A stretch of DNA of 64,000 nucleotides from Clostridiaceae bacterium Marseille-Q4145 (GTDB lineage Bacteria; Bacillota; Clostridia; Lachnospirales; Lachnospiraceae): the NCBI GenBank assembly GCA_018223365.1, contig JAGTTP010000001.1:744001-808000 (forward strand), given 5' to 3'. Positions 18,068 through 26,362 of the stretch are shown here, piece by piece. The notes beneath the pieces are model-generated. The model worked only from the letters and a program-made list of their open reading frames with translations. It ran no database searches and was not told the origin of the DNA. Position 1 is the first letter of the stretch. Each line of letters begins with the position of its first letter. The translations under genes were made by a program, and so were the position numbers.

Positions 18068-18514
18068 TTACGCTTCTTTTACAATTACTTTCAGTTCTGC
18101 AGTCACCTGCGGATGTAATTTTACTGCTACACTGGTAGTTCCAACTGTTTTGATCGGGTTCGGGAGTACCAGTTTCTTCTTGTCCAGATCCATATTCAGC
18201 TGCTCCTTGGCTGCCTGGGCAATTTCCTTGGAAGATACAGCTCCAAAGAGTTTTCCGCCTTCACCAACTTTCAACTCCAAAACCACTTCTGCCTTTGCAA
18301 TCTCTGCTGCAAACAGCTTTGCTTCCTCCAGACGCTGTGCAGCCATTTTATCCTCATGGGCTTTCTGCAGCTTCAGGTCATTCATATTTTTCGCAGTTGC
18401 CTCTATTCCTTTTTTCTTGGAAATAATAAAATTTCTTGCATAACCGTCACTGACATCTACCATCTGACCTTTTTTTCCAAGGGACTTTACATCCTCTAAC
18501 AAAATTACTTTCAT
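18068..18514 (-). CDS. rplI: 50S ribosomal protein L9
   Basis: 148 residues, the normal length. The N-terminal RNA-binding domain has MKVILLEDVKSLGKKGQMVD, followed by the long helix and the C-terminal domain. It is two bases downstream of gdpP and 17 upstream of dnaB, so the three are probably cotranscribed. Confidence 0.98.
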   Translation of the reverse strand: MKVILLEDVKSLGKKGQMVDVSDGYARNFIISKKKGIEATAKNMNDLKLQKAHEDKMAAQRLEEAKLFAAEIAKAEVVLELKVGEGGKLFGAVSSKEIAQAAKEQLNMDLDKKKLVLPNPIKTVGTTSVAVKLHPQVTAELKVIVKEA

Positions 18515-18516
18515 CT

Positions 18517-20547
18517 TTATAATTCTCCTTCCTCAAACATCTGATCCAATGTCTCCCGAATCAGCTTCATTGCTTCCTCCATGGAGCATTCCAGCTGTAC
18601 ACCTGCCATATTCAGGTGACCGCCGCCGCCCAGCTTCTCCATAATGATCTGCACATTGACTTCATCAATGGAACGGGCACTTACATAAATTCTTCCATTG
18701 TATTCTGTCAATACAATCGAAGCTTTTACACCTATAATATTCAACAGCTCATTTGCGGCCTGTGCCCCCACAATCGTCGGGCTCTCCAGTCCCTTGCTTG
18801 GGCAAATTGATAAAGCAAATCCTTTATACACCTCCGCATGGCGAACCGCTTCGGCCCTTGCCTTGTATTCTGCCATATCATTCCGGAACAATTTCCGCAC
18901 TCTGGTTACATCAGCACCACACCTTCTTAAAAATGCTGCCGCCTCGAATGTCCTGACACCGGTTTTTCGCATATAATTGTCCGTGTCAATCATGATACCT
19001 GCATAAATACAGTCCGCCTCTCCGCCTTTCAGCCGAACATTATCTGCAAAATACTGCAGAATCTCTGCAACCATCTCACAGGCAGATGACGCATTCGTTT
19101 CAATATAAGATAAGACTGCAGGATTAATAATCTCACTGCCTCTCCGATGATGATCAAAAACAACTACCGTAGGAGTCATCCTGAGAATTTCTTCACATTC
19201 CGTATAGCTTGGTCTGTTTGTGTCCACGACAACTACTACCGTATTACGATCCACAAGTTCTCTTGCCTGACTGCTTCCAATCACAATCCCCTGTTCTTCG
19301 CTGTTCGCTTCCTCAAACACTTCCAGAAGGGGCCGTACCGAAGTTGTCACATCGTTCACCACGATATATGCTTTTTTGTTTAATGTTTTTGCCGCACGGT
19401 AAATACCAACTGCAGCGCCAAAAGAATCCACATCTGTCATCTTATGGCCCATGACAACCACTTTATCTTTTGTTTCTACCAGTTCCCTGAATGCCTGCGC
19501 TTTGACTCTTGCTTTGACACGGGTATTTTTCTCTACCTGTTGGGTCTTACCACCATAGTAGGTAATCTGATCCTTTGTCTTTACAACTGCCTGATCACCA
19601 CCTCTGGCAAGGGCCAGATCCATGGCACTGCGGGCATATTCCATACAATCCATATAAGTAGCTCCCTCGGCACCAATACTGATGCTGAGGGTCATGGCCA
19701 TCTCATTTCCAATGCTGACTGTTTTAATATCCTGCAGCAGATCAAATTTATTTTCCCGGATCTGGTCCAGTGCCTTTTCCTGCATCACTACAAAGAAACG
19801 GTCTTTCTCCAGTTTCCGGACAATTCCGTCATAAGCATTAAAATACTTGTTGATTTTCCGTTCAATCAACGCTACCAGCAGGGAGGTACGCACTTCTTCT
19901 ACATTTTCCAGAGCCTCGTCGTAGTTGTCAATATAAACCAGACCAGCCACCATCCGCTGTTCCCGGTTTTCCCGAATATAACGGTTGATTTCTGTAGTTT
20001 CGAATAAATATAGTGCAATCAGGCTGCCCGCGAACTCTTCATCCTCCAGAAGTCCATCCACACCGGCGTCATCTTTCATGTTGATCAGCTTCATTTCCAC
20101 CCGGAAATCCCGCTCCTCATACTGGATAGCCAATGTTGCCTCCGGATTCTCCTCCACTGGAAGCACGCCCCGGTTCAGCTCCGGGAAAAATGAGTTCACA
20201 GCCTTTCCACGCTTGCAGCCTTTGCCGACAATCTTCTGAAACTCTTCATTGGACCAGAGTATCTTTCCATCCTCACCGACCAGCGCGTAAGGAACGGACA
20301 ATTCCTTCAAAAGCCGTTTCTGAATTTGTCCGTACTGCGTGGCAAAAGAAATCATTTCCTTGTGCACAGCAGGTCTGCTGTACACATAAGCTGCCACTGC
20401 AATCGCTGTATAGAGCAACGCCGTCGCGATCGCTGCATAACCCGCATAGGGGTCGATCACATACACAACTACACTCATAATCAGCAGTACCACCGACATA
20501 TACAGTGGCCACTTTATAAATGCTTTTCGCTTCACATCTTTCTTCAT
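18517..20547 (-). CDS. gdpP: Cyclic-di-AMP phosphodiesterase GdpP
   Basis: 676 residues with the GdpP layout: two N-terminal membrane helices (about 10-55), a PAS-like sensor (about 75-170), a degenerate GGDEF domain (about 175-305), and a DHH/DHHA1 phosphodiesterase module (about 340-660). The DHH site is visible as GHKMTDVDSFGAA, a DTN stretch and VVFDHHRRGS. It should hydrolyse c-di-AMP to pApA and so affect potassium, osmotic and wall homeostasis. It has its own promoter (20608-20636) after the rpsR terminator. Confidence 0.95.
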   Translation of the reverse strand: MKKDVKRKAFIKWPLYMSVVLLIMSVVVYVIDPYAGYAAIATALLYTAIAVAAYVYSRPAVHKEMISFATQYGQIQKRLLKELSVPYALVGEDGKILWSNEEFQKIVGKGCKRGKAVNSFFPELNRGVLPVEENPEATLAIQYEERDFRVEMKLINMKDDAGVDGLLEDEEFAGSLIALYLFETTEINRYIRENREQRMVAGLVYIDNYDEALENVEEVRTSLLVALIERKINKYFNAYDGIVRKLEKDRFFVVMQEKALDQIRENKFDLLQDIKTVSIGNEMAMTLSISIGAEGATYMDCMEYARSAMDLALARGGDQAVVKTKDQITYYGGKTQQVEKNTRVKARVKAQAFRELVETKDKVVVMGHKMTDVDSFGAAVGIYRAAKTLNKKAYIVVNDVTTSVRPLLEVFEEANSEEQGIVIGSSQARELVDRNTVVVVVDTNRPSYTECEEILRMTPTVVVFDHHRRGSEIINPAVLSYIETNASSACEMVAEILQYFADNVRLKGGEADCIYAGIMIDTDNYMRKTGVRTFEAAAFLRRCGADVTRVRKLFRNDMAEYKARAEAVRHAEVYKGFALSICPSKGLESPTIVGAQAANELLNIIGVKASIVLTEYNGRIYVSARSIDEVNVQIIMEKLGGGGHLNMAGVQLECSMEEAMKLIRETLDQMFEEGEL

Positions 20548-20607
20548 TACACATTCCTTATTTCATTGGTCATTCTGATGTTGAATCACTATAACGCTTC
20601 TTTCGGT

Positions 20608-20636
20608 ATTATACCATTTCCATGACAGAGGGACAA
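20608..20636 (-). promoter_or_regulatory. Probable gdpP-rplI-dnaB promoter
   Basis: Minus strand TTGTCC (20631-20636), a 17-base spacer and TATAAT (20608-20613), about 60 bases upstream of the gdpP ATG and downstream of the rpsR terminator. Confidence 0.7.
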
Positions 20637-20661
20637 GAGTTAGCTTTTTCTATATCAAAGC

Positions 20662-20692
20662 AAAAAAAACAGACGCCGCATAACGCGGCGTC
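20662..20692 (-). terminator. Intrinsic terminator after rpsR
   Basis: GACGCCGC and GCGGCGTC form a perfect eight-base stem with a five-base loop, followed by an eight-T run on the minus strand, ending the rpsF-ssb-rpsR operon. Confidence 0.9.
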
Positions 20693-20705
20693 CGAAAAGT
20701 TGTTC

Positions 20706-20969
20706 TTATTCAGCGATGTACGGCATCAGGGAGATATGTCTTGCTCTCTTGATTGCAACCGTCAGCGCTCTCTGATGTTTAGCGCAGTTGCCGGTAATTC
20801 TTCTCGGAAGAATCTTACCTCTCTCAGATACGTATCTCTTTAATTTAGCAACATCTTTGTAATCGATCTCGTTATTCTCTTTACCACAGAAAACGCAAAC
20901 TTTCTTTCTTCTGCGTCCGCCTCTTCTCATCTTCGGAGCGTCGCCTTTTTCATTTTTGGTGTAAGCCAT
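20706..20969 (-). CDS. rpsR: 30S ribosomal protein S18
   Basis: 87 residues with the S18 core (DYKDVAKLKRYVSERGKI, then RRITGNCAKHQRALTVAIKR). The N-terminus carries a CVFC cysteine pair (residues about 25-28), part of a possible zinc site of the C+ form, though only two cysteines are close together. It is the last gene of the rpsF-ssb-rpsR operon. Confidence 0.97.
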   Translation of the reverse strand: MAYTKNEKGDAPKMRRGGRRRKKVCVFCGKENNEIDYKDVAKLKRYVSERGKILPRRITGNCAKHQRALTVAIKRARHISLMPYIAE

Positions 20970-21011
20970 GATGGTTCCTCCTTCTCACAATTCCTATTAA
21001 AAATCCGATTG

Positions 21012-21473
21012 TTAATTAAATGGCAATTCCTCATCGATACCATCCGGAATGTTCATAAAACCATCTCCGGCTGCTCCCATGGGATCCGGTGTTGACGGAG
21101 CAGAGGACTGATAGCCACCACCCATACTGCGATTTGCTTCAGAAGCGGCTCTGCTCTCTGCAAACTCCTGCTCTTCCACAACCACATCCGTGGTATATAC
21201 CTTGTTACCATCTCTGTTCGTATAGGATCCGGTCTGAATGCGTCCACAAATCGTTACACGCATTCCCTGACGAAAATATTTCTCGATAAACTCTGCATTT
21301 CTTCCAAATGCTACACATCCGATAAAATCAGCGGTCTGCTGATCACCGTCTCTTCTGGCAAACCTGCGGTCTACTGCAAGGGTAAATCTTGCAACTGCAG
21401 TTACGTTCTCACCATTGGAATAACGGACATCCGGATCTCTCGTCAGGCGTCCCATTAAAATTACTTTATTCAT
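21012..21473 (-). CDS. ssb: Single-stranded DNA-binding protein
   Basis: 153 residues: an OB-fold (about 1-105, MNKVILMGRLTRDPDVRYS) and a flexible tail that ends in the acidic IPDGIDEELPFN, the docking peptide for replication and repair proteins. I took the ATG at 21471-21473 because GAGGTG is seven bases upstream. It sits between rpsF and rpsR in the conserved order. Confidence 0.97.
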   Translation of the reverse strand: MNKVILMGRLTRDPDVRYSNGENVTAVARFTLAVDRRFARRDGDQQTADFIGCVAFGRNAEFIEKYFRQGMRVTICGRIQTGSYTNRDGNKVYTTDVVVEEQEFAESRAASEANRSMGGGYQSSAPSTPDPMGAAGDGFMNIPDGIDEELPFN

Positions 21474-21499
21474 TAACAATCACCTCTTATATGCTGTTC

Positions 21500-21787
21500 T
21501 TATGCGTCTTTACGAACACACAGATAGCGGATGACATTGTCCAGGATGCGGACACGTTTCTCGATCTCTGCCGGGCAGGTAGCCGGAGCATCGAACTGAA
21601 TGAAGTAGTAGAATCCTTCTCTCATCTTCTGGATCTCGTATGCAAGTCTCTTCTTTCCTGCATCCTCTACTTCTGTCACAGTACCGCCAAAGCGAGCGAT
21701 AAGCTCTTTTGCTTTCTCTACGGTTGCTGCTCTCTCGTCATCTTCGATCTTTGCATTCACAACAAGTGCTAATTCATATTTGTTCAT
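21500..21787 (-). CDS. rpsF: 30S ribosomal protein S6
   Basis: 95 residues, the family length, starting MNKYELALVVNAKIEDDE. AAGGAGG stands nine bases before the ATG at 21785-21787; upstream in-frame codons would add a non-homologous stretch. It binds S18 on the platform of the small subunit and is the first gene of the operon. Confidence 0.97.
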   Translation of the reverse strand: MNKYELALVVNAKIEDDERAATVEKAKELIARFGGTVTEVEDAGKKRLAYEIQKMREGFYYFIQFDAPATCPAEIEKRVRILDNVIRYLCVRKDA

Positions 21788-21908
21788 GCTTTTCTTCCTC
21801 CTTTTGGTCTCTGGCGCAAGCTGATACCTGCGCAAGGATGTCTCTGATTTTACAGAGCAATAATATATCACGAGAAATAACTATACCATAAATTTTCAGT
21901 GATTTCAA
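21788..21908 (-). promoter_or_regulatory. rpsF promoter and leader
   Basis: Minus strand TTGAAA (21903-21908), a 17-base spacer and TATAGT (21880-21885). The leader of about 90 bases contains small stems (GCTCTG/CAGAGA and GCGCA/TGCGC). A S6:S18-binding leader is common here in Firmicutes, but I do not see its CCG signature, so autoregulation is only possible. Confidence 0.5.
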
Positions 21909-21911
21909 GCA

Positions 21912-22109
21912 TTATTTCCCTATTTCTTCGTCTTTTTTCCGTAATCCTCTGGTGTTTTTCTCCACCAGTTTTCTGGACACCATCACCTGATGTTCGCAGC
22001 CCAGACATTTCAGCCGGAAATCTGCTCCCACACGCAGGATCTCCCATTCCTGGCTTCCGCAGGGATGTGGTTTCTTCAGTTTAACAATATCACCTACCTG
22101 ATAATCCAT
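21912..22109 (-). CDS. DUF951 family protein
   Basis: 65 residues typical of DUF951, a small conserved Firmicute protein of unknown function often found near rpsF. Features are an OB-like start (YQVGDIVKLKKPHPCGSQEW) and a CxxC-type pair in LKCLGCEHQV, perhaps with the earlier Cys for metal or nucleic-acid binding. The gene precedes the rpsF promoter on the same strand. Confidence 0.88.
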   Translation of the reverse strand: MDYQVGDIVKLKKPHPCGSQEWEILRVGADFRLKCLGCEHQVMVSRKLVEKNTRGLRKKDEEIGK

Positions 22110-22119
22110 AACCTTCCTC

Positions 22120-22839
22120 CTATAACTGACTGAAAATCTCTCCGATAGGTCCCTGAACTAACAGATCCGCCCTGTTATCCATGGGAGTTACCGATTTATT
22201 AATAAGTACCAGCTTATTTCCATTATAATAGTCAATAAGCCCCGCCGCAGGATAAACCGTCAGAGAAGTTCCTCCGATAATCAGCACATCTGCCTGGCTG
22301 ATGGCATGAACCGCTCCGTTAATCGTCGCCTGATCAAGCCCCTCTTCATAAAGCACGACATCCGGTTTGATCAGTCCGCCGCATTTCTCACATCTGGGAA
22401 TTCCTGTTGATTCCAACATATATCTGGCATCGTAAAATGCCCCACATTTCTGGCAGTAATTCCGATGGACACTTCCATGTAGTTCATAGACCACTTTACT
22501 TCCGGCTGCCTGATGAAGCCCGTCGATATTCTGGGTGACAACCGCCTTTAATTTTCCCTGTTGTTCCCATTCTGCCAGCTTCTTATGGGCTGCATTGGGT
22601 TTTGCATCAAGGGCCAGCATCTTCGCCCGATAGAACCGGTAAAATTCCTCTGTATTTCTCTTGAAAAACGTATGGCTCAAGATCGTCTCCGGAGGATAGT
22701 CATACTGCTGATGGTATAGTCCGTCTACGCTCCGAAAATCCGGAATGCCGCTTTCCGTAGAGACTCCGGCTCCGCCAAAAAATACAATATTATCACTTTC
22801 ATTAATCCAGGTTTTCAAAGTTTCCAGCTGTTCTGTCAT
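22120..22839 (-). CDS. cobB: NAD-dependent protein deacylase, Sir2 family
   Basis: Sirtuin of 239 residues that removes acyl groups from lysines using NAD. Visible are the NAD-binding GAGVSTESGIPDFRS (about 21-35), TQNIDGLH (about 100-107), the catalytic His in ELHGSVH, and four zinc cysteines in CQKCGAFY and CEKCGG. Residues specifying desuccinylase activity cannot be judged confidently. It begins 15 bases after the Sfp-type gene. Confidence 0.94.
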   Translation of the reverse strand: MTEQLETLKTWINESDNIVFFGGAGVSTESGIPDFRSVDGLYHQQYDYPPETILSHTFFKRNTEEFYRFYRAKMLALDAKPNAAHKKLAEWEQQGKLKAVVTQNIDGLHQAAGSKVVYELHGSVHRNYCQKCGAFYDARYMLESTGIPRCEKCGGLIKPDVVLYEEGLDQATINGAVHAISQADVLIIGGTSLTVYPAAGLIDYYNGNKLVLINKSVTPMDNRADLLVQGPIGEIFSQL

Positions 22840-22854
22840 ATGAATCCCTCCTCA

Positions 22855-23445
22855 TTAAAAATAAGTAATTTCCAGATTTTCGTTTTCCAGTGTACCATTT
22901 TCCACACAGACAGCCGCTGCATACTCTATATCCCGAAACGAAAGTAGTCTGCATGAATAATTCTCTCTATTAATATGGTGACTGATCTGTGGCTGCCCCT
23001 CTTTCATATCCACCTGAAATGTTTGTAACGACGTATAAAATCCGGTCCCGAGCGCTTTCAGAAAGCTTTCTTTTACCGACCAGTACTGGTAAAACAGGCT
23101 TTTTCTATCAGACTCCGGTACAGATCTGTAAAACTCCTGTTCCTTTTTGGTCAGCACTTTCCGGATCAGATTCTCTTTTGATTCCCGATCCATCTTCTGC
23201 AGGTCAATTCCCACTTCCCGGTCTGCCACTGCACAGATTACATAGTCCCCTGAATGGGACCAGTTGACATAAATCTCTGGTTCATCCGTCAGATACGGTT
23301 TTCCATGTTCATTCCTGTGATACCGTACCGGAGTCTGCACATCCGTGCATTGTTCCAGACTCCGGTTCAAAAGCAATTCCGCTGTCCCGTGCTGGTCACC
23401 GTTTTGAATCCTCATTGCGTAAATATAAATCATTCCGCTTTCCAT
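22855..23445 (-). CDS. 4'-phosphopantetheinyl transferase, Sfp type
   Basis: Transfers phosphopantetheine from CoA to carrier proteins. About 196 residues, with the two pseudo-repeats of the Sfp class and its magnesium/CoA motifs: VGIDLQKM and WSVKESFLKALGTGF. The start is not certain, since an in-frame ATG five codons on is possible. No polyketide or peptide synthetase lies in the window, so its carrier substrate is unknown. Confidence 0.9.
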   Translation of the reverse strand: MESGMIYIYAMRIQNGDQHGTAELLLNRSLEQCTDVQTPVRYHRNEHGKPYLTDEPEIYVNWSHSGDYVICAVADREVGIDLQKMDRESKENLIRKVLTKKEQEFYRSVPESDRKSLFYQYWSVKESFLKALGTGFYTSLQTFQVDMKEGQPQISHHINRENYSCRLLSFRDIEYAAAVCVENGTLENENLEITYF

Positions 23446-23508
23446 CCATTTATTTTTCAGTATAACATAATCTTTACTGTTTTACATACAGTTACATACA
23501 TTTTGGCA

Positions 23509-23538
23509 ATAAAAAAACTCCTTGAAATCAAGGAGTTT
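23509..23538 (-). terminator. Terminator downstream of the KilA-N remnant
   Basis: AACTCCTT and AAGGAGTT pair across GAAATC, followed on the minus strand by about eight Ts. It lies 75 bases after the stop of the broken KilA-N gene. Confidence 0.85.
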
Positions 23539-23613
23539 ATCTCATACCGCAACACTATAGATTTTCGAACCCCCGACCTGAAAATCATGATGGGCGAGAC
23601 AACTGCTCAATCT

Positions 23614-24276
23614 TTATTGCGGTTTCTCTGTATCCTCAGCCGCTTCAAGCTGCAGCAACCTGTGATCCTCCGTCAGCACCTTCATCTGGCTAATAGCAAT
23701 GGCATTGAGTTTTGCCAGCCGTTCCGACTGCGATATTCCTTCATTGATGAACACGGCATTCAAGTTTTCCAAGTTTGACAGGCATACGAGCTGCGATACA
23801 TTCGCATAGTCCCGGATGTTCCCCTTGAGATCCGGATGGGTATCCCGCCACTGCTTGGCTGTCATGCCGAACAACGCCATGTTCAGGACATCAGCCTCGT
23901 TGGCATAGACCAAGGAAATCTGACGGGCGGACAGTTCAGGCGGAATCAAATTTTCCTTGATGGCATCCGTATGAATACGATAATTGATCTTGGCAAGGTT
24001 GCGCTTGATGTCCCAGCCAAGCTGTTTCATCTCCTCAGTCTTGAGGCGTTCAAACTCTTTGACTAAGTAGAGCTTAAACTCCACAGAGATCCATGAGGCA
24101 AACTCAAATGCGATTTCCTTATGTGCGTAGGTCCCGCCATAGCGGCCAGCCTTGGAAACAATGCCAATGGCACCGGTCGCATCCACCCACTTCTGCGGCG
24201 TCATCACAAAGCTATTCAGCCCCGCCTGACTTCTAAACGCATCGAATTCGACACGGTTAAAATTCAGGTTGTAGGC
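23614..24276 (-). pseudogene. KilA-N domain protein, N-terminus lost
   Basis: The frame is open from 24276 and begins inside a KilA-N DNA-binding domain (FNRVEFDAFRSQAGLNSF, then MTPQKWVDATGAIG and HKEIAFEFASWISVEFKLYL). Relatives are phage or mobile-element regulators and antirepressors of about 270 residues; about 220 codons remain here, lacking the first 40-50 residues. A stop lies just upstream (24277-24279) and no ribosome site is seen. The C-terminus to QLEAAEDTEKPQ appears intact. Likely a remnant of an older mobile element. A shorter product from the internal GTG at 24207 cannot be excluded. Confidence 0.8.
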
Positions 24277-24465
24277 TCAAGAACTTTGCTACACCACTTC
24301 CTCCATCCATACCGTTACCGATACCGACTTGTGGTTCGCTACACTTGGCGGTAAATACCCATGACTGGACTTGCACCAGCAAGATTAGCGCCATGCTTGG
24401 CACACAAAATCACCCGCCCGCATCATCTATCGGACGCATCCGATAACCAATGATAACGGGCGGGC
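24277..24465. other. Non-coding remnant between KilA-N pseudogene and repeat tract
   Basis: No gene is supported here. The stretch carries an inverted pair GCCCGC (24453-24448 region) against CGGGCGGG around 24410-24465 (ACCCGCCCGCATC and ATAACGGGCGGG), a possible terminator-like stem. Its composition resembles the 3' part of a mobile element, but I cannot identify which. Confidence 0.3.
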
Positions 24466-24614
24466 AACCTCAACCGTGACCTGCTGGACAACCTGCTGTA
24501 TGACTTTTCTATGACCTCAGCTGCAACCTGCCACGCAGCCTCCAGTTCGACCTCTTCCACAACCTCTGGAGCAACCTACTGCGCAACCTCTGCTACAACC
24601 TCCGGAGCGACCTT
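24466..24614. repeat. Degenerate CAACCT/GACCT repeat tract
   Basis: CAACCT or a one-base variant (GACCT, CAGCCT) recurs about a dozen times with irregular spacing of 9-15 bases. Read in one plus frame this would give a leucine- and asparagine-rich repeat (CNL.., FDL.., HNLWSNLLRNL), but there is no start or ribosome site. It may be the decayed end of a repeat-protein gene or slippage-expanded DNA. It is not a CRISPR array because the units are neither identical nor separated by unique spacers. Confidence 0.55.
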
Positions 24615-24623
24615 AAGCAGCTC

Positions 24624-24818
24624 TCATTTTATGTGCAAATACTTCTTGATGACCTCGACATGCTCTAACGCCAGATAGGGTTTTGCCGCCGTATAGTATG
24701 TCTTCGCCATAGAGAGGTTTCGTAATGCATCATCTCCGGTTTTCGATCTTTCCTGCGCTAATACATAATCCTTTTTGGCTATATAAATCCATCGGGATTT
24801 TTCTGCTGCCAGTTCCAT
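24624..24818 (-). CDS. Hypothetical small protein
   Basis: 64 residues beginning MELAAEKSRWIYIAKKDYVL, helical and lysine-rich (KTYYTAAKPYLALEHVEVI). I do not recognise it. Its first 40 bases overlap the end of the galE remnant in a different frame, and no clear ribosome site is seen, so it may be part of a decayed gene. Confidence 0.3.
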   Translation of the reverse strand: MELAAEKSRWIYIAKKDYVLAQERSKTGDDALRNLSMAKTYYTAAKPYLALEHVEVIKKYLHIK

Positions 24819-25250
24819 GCGTCACGGCACATGTCACTCAAAGTTCTTGTGGCTTGCCAGCCAAGCAACGCTTTTGCCTTTTCTGCCGAGGCGAAGCAGA
24901 CCGGGATATCTCCCGCCCGGCGACCAACGATTTGAAAGGGGATATGAACCCCAGTGGCACTTTCAAATGCGGAGATCAACTCAAGGACGCTATGTCCCCT
25001 GCCTGTTCCCAGATTGATTACCTCCACGCCCTTGTGCGAAGTGCAGAACGGAAGTGCTGCTGTGTGGCCAGTGGCAATGTCCATGATGTGAATATAATCC
25101 CGGATACATGTACCATCTGGCGTATCATAATCAGCGCCAAAAATCGATAGTTATCTGCGATGATTAGATTACATCATATCCCGACTGAAGCAGTTCAACT
25201 GCCACATGGCTGCCGATATATCCCGCTCCGCCAGTAAATAAAACGGTCAT
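24779..25250 (-). pseudogene. galE: UDP-glucose 4-epimerase with large internal deletion
   Basis: The first 28 codons are a normal GalE start (MTVLFTGGAGYIGSHVAVEL) and run into a stop at 25164-25166. From about 25150 a second frame encodes the C-terminal third (IFGADYDTPDGTCIRDYIH to WNWQQKNPDGFI, about 115 residues). Some 190 codons, including the YxxxK active site, are missing between them. The gene begins with a four-base ATGA overlap with the LCP gene, so it was once part of this polysaccharide operon. It cannot make active epimerase. Confidence 0.9.
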
Positions 25251-26251
25251 TCACTGCTCTCTTTCTCCGCATTGAGTGGAAGATACTCGTTCAATAGATC
25301 CTCATGGATTTTGTCCAGATCCGGCACAACCACCGACATGCCTCGGATAGAAGCATAATGGTACGCATCATCTGCCGGGACATGATAACTGGAGAGCTCT
25401 GCGCTTCCCATGATTGGAATGCACTTCGCTGCCAGCAGCATGATTTGCGAGTTCGTCATGTCAGTCGACAGATACGGCAGCACTTCATCCAACAGCTTCA
25501 TCAGGTCTGCCGCATTGCTCTGGCAGAACTTGGTATAGATTGCCTGCAGCACATTGCGCTGACGCTGGGTTCGTCCAAAGTCGCTGTCAATCTTTCTGAT
25601 TCGAGAATATCCCAGAGCCTTTTTCCCATCGAGATGATATGTTCCGGCAGATTTACCTGGCCCCAAAACTAATTGCGCTTCTTTATCTGTTAGTATGATA
25701 TCTACACCGCCAAGAATATCAATTACGCTCTGGAAACCGGAGAAATCGACCTCAAAGCATCCATCAATAGAAACTCCAAAATTAGTATGTAATGTATCCG
25801 TTAACAAGGGGAAGCCACCAAAAACATAGGCGGCATTCAAACGGTTATCTGAATATCCTCCGGGGATCTGTACATATAGATCCCGCAAAAACGAGAGCAT
25901 AGATATTTGCTTTGTATCTGGATTGATACTACACAGAATCATAGAGTCAGAGCGTTGTCGTCCTTGCCCCTCGCGCCGATCCTGACCGACTAAAAGGATA
26001 TTGAGGAGATCGTCATCCAGGAATGGCTCAATCTCGCTCCAATCGACCTCTTCCGGTTTGAGTTCAATAATGTCCTGCGGCTCATTGCTTGTATCTATTT
26101 CGAAGTCTTCTTGTTCTGGAGGGATGATATCAACCGCTTCAGGCACTTTGTTAATCTTATCTAATTTGGATTGCACATAGCCAAAGCCAATAACGATGAT
26201 AAGTACAACCAGCGCAATGCTTGTAACGATTACGATTTTCTTCTTTTTCAT
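25247..26251 (-). CDS. LytR-CpsA-Psr family ligase
   Basis: 334 residues: a short cytoplasmic start, one membrane helix (about 6-26), an acidic stalk (about 32-75), and an extracellular LCP domain (about 80-330). Family hallmarks are LLVGQDRREGQGRQRSDSM, LSFLRDLYVQIPG, and GYSRIRKIDSDFGRTQRQR with conserved arginines for the polyprenyl-pyrophosphate substrate. Such enzymes attach teichoic acids or capsular polysaccharides to peptidoglycan. It lies downstream of capE-capF-wecB on the same strand. Confidence 0.93.
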   Translation of the reverse strand: MKKKKIVIVTSIALVVLIIVIGFGYVQSKLDKINKVPEAVDIIPPEQEDFEIDTSNEPQDIIELKPEEVDWSEIEPFLDDDLLNILLVGQDRREGQGRQRSDSMILCSINPDTKQISMLSFLRDLYVQIPGGYSDNRLNAAYVFGGFPLLTDTLHTNFGVSIDGCFEVDFSGFQSVIDILGGVDIILTDKEAQLVLGPGKSAGTYHLDGKKALGYSRIRKIDSDFGRTQRQRNVLQAIYTKFCQSNAADLMKLLDEVLPYLSTDMTNSQIMLLAAKCIPIMGSAELSSYHVPADDAYHYASIRGMSVVVPDLDKIHEDLLNEYLPLNAEKESSE

Positions 26252-26362
26252 TAGTATCCTCCAATATGGCCAGAAACTCCTATTTGAGGAGGCTCAGTTT
26301 TTTCGCATTAATCCACCCAATAGGTACGTATTCTTATTACGCATGAAGTATCGAGCAATTTT

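Noticed and set aside
21788..21879. S6:S18-binding leader RNA before rpsF
   Set aside because: Small stems exist, but I cannot find the conserved CCG-containing loop, so I left it only as a possibility under the promoter entry.
23254..23778. A 174-codon plus-strand frame across the Sfp gene start and the KilA-N terminator
   Set aside because: It crosses a clear intrinsic terminator and two opposite-strand genes and shows no family resemblance.
24466..24614. CRISPR-like repeats
   Set aside because: Units are only six bases, degenerate and irregularly spaced, with no spacers and no cas genes.
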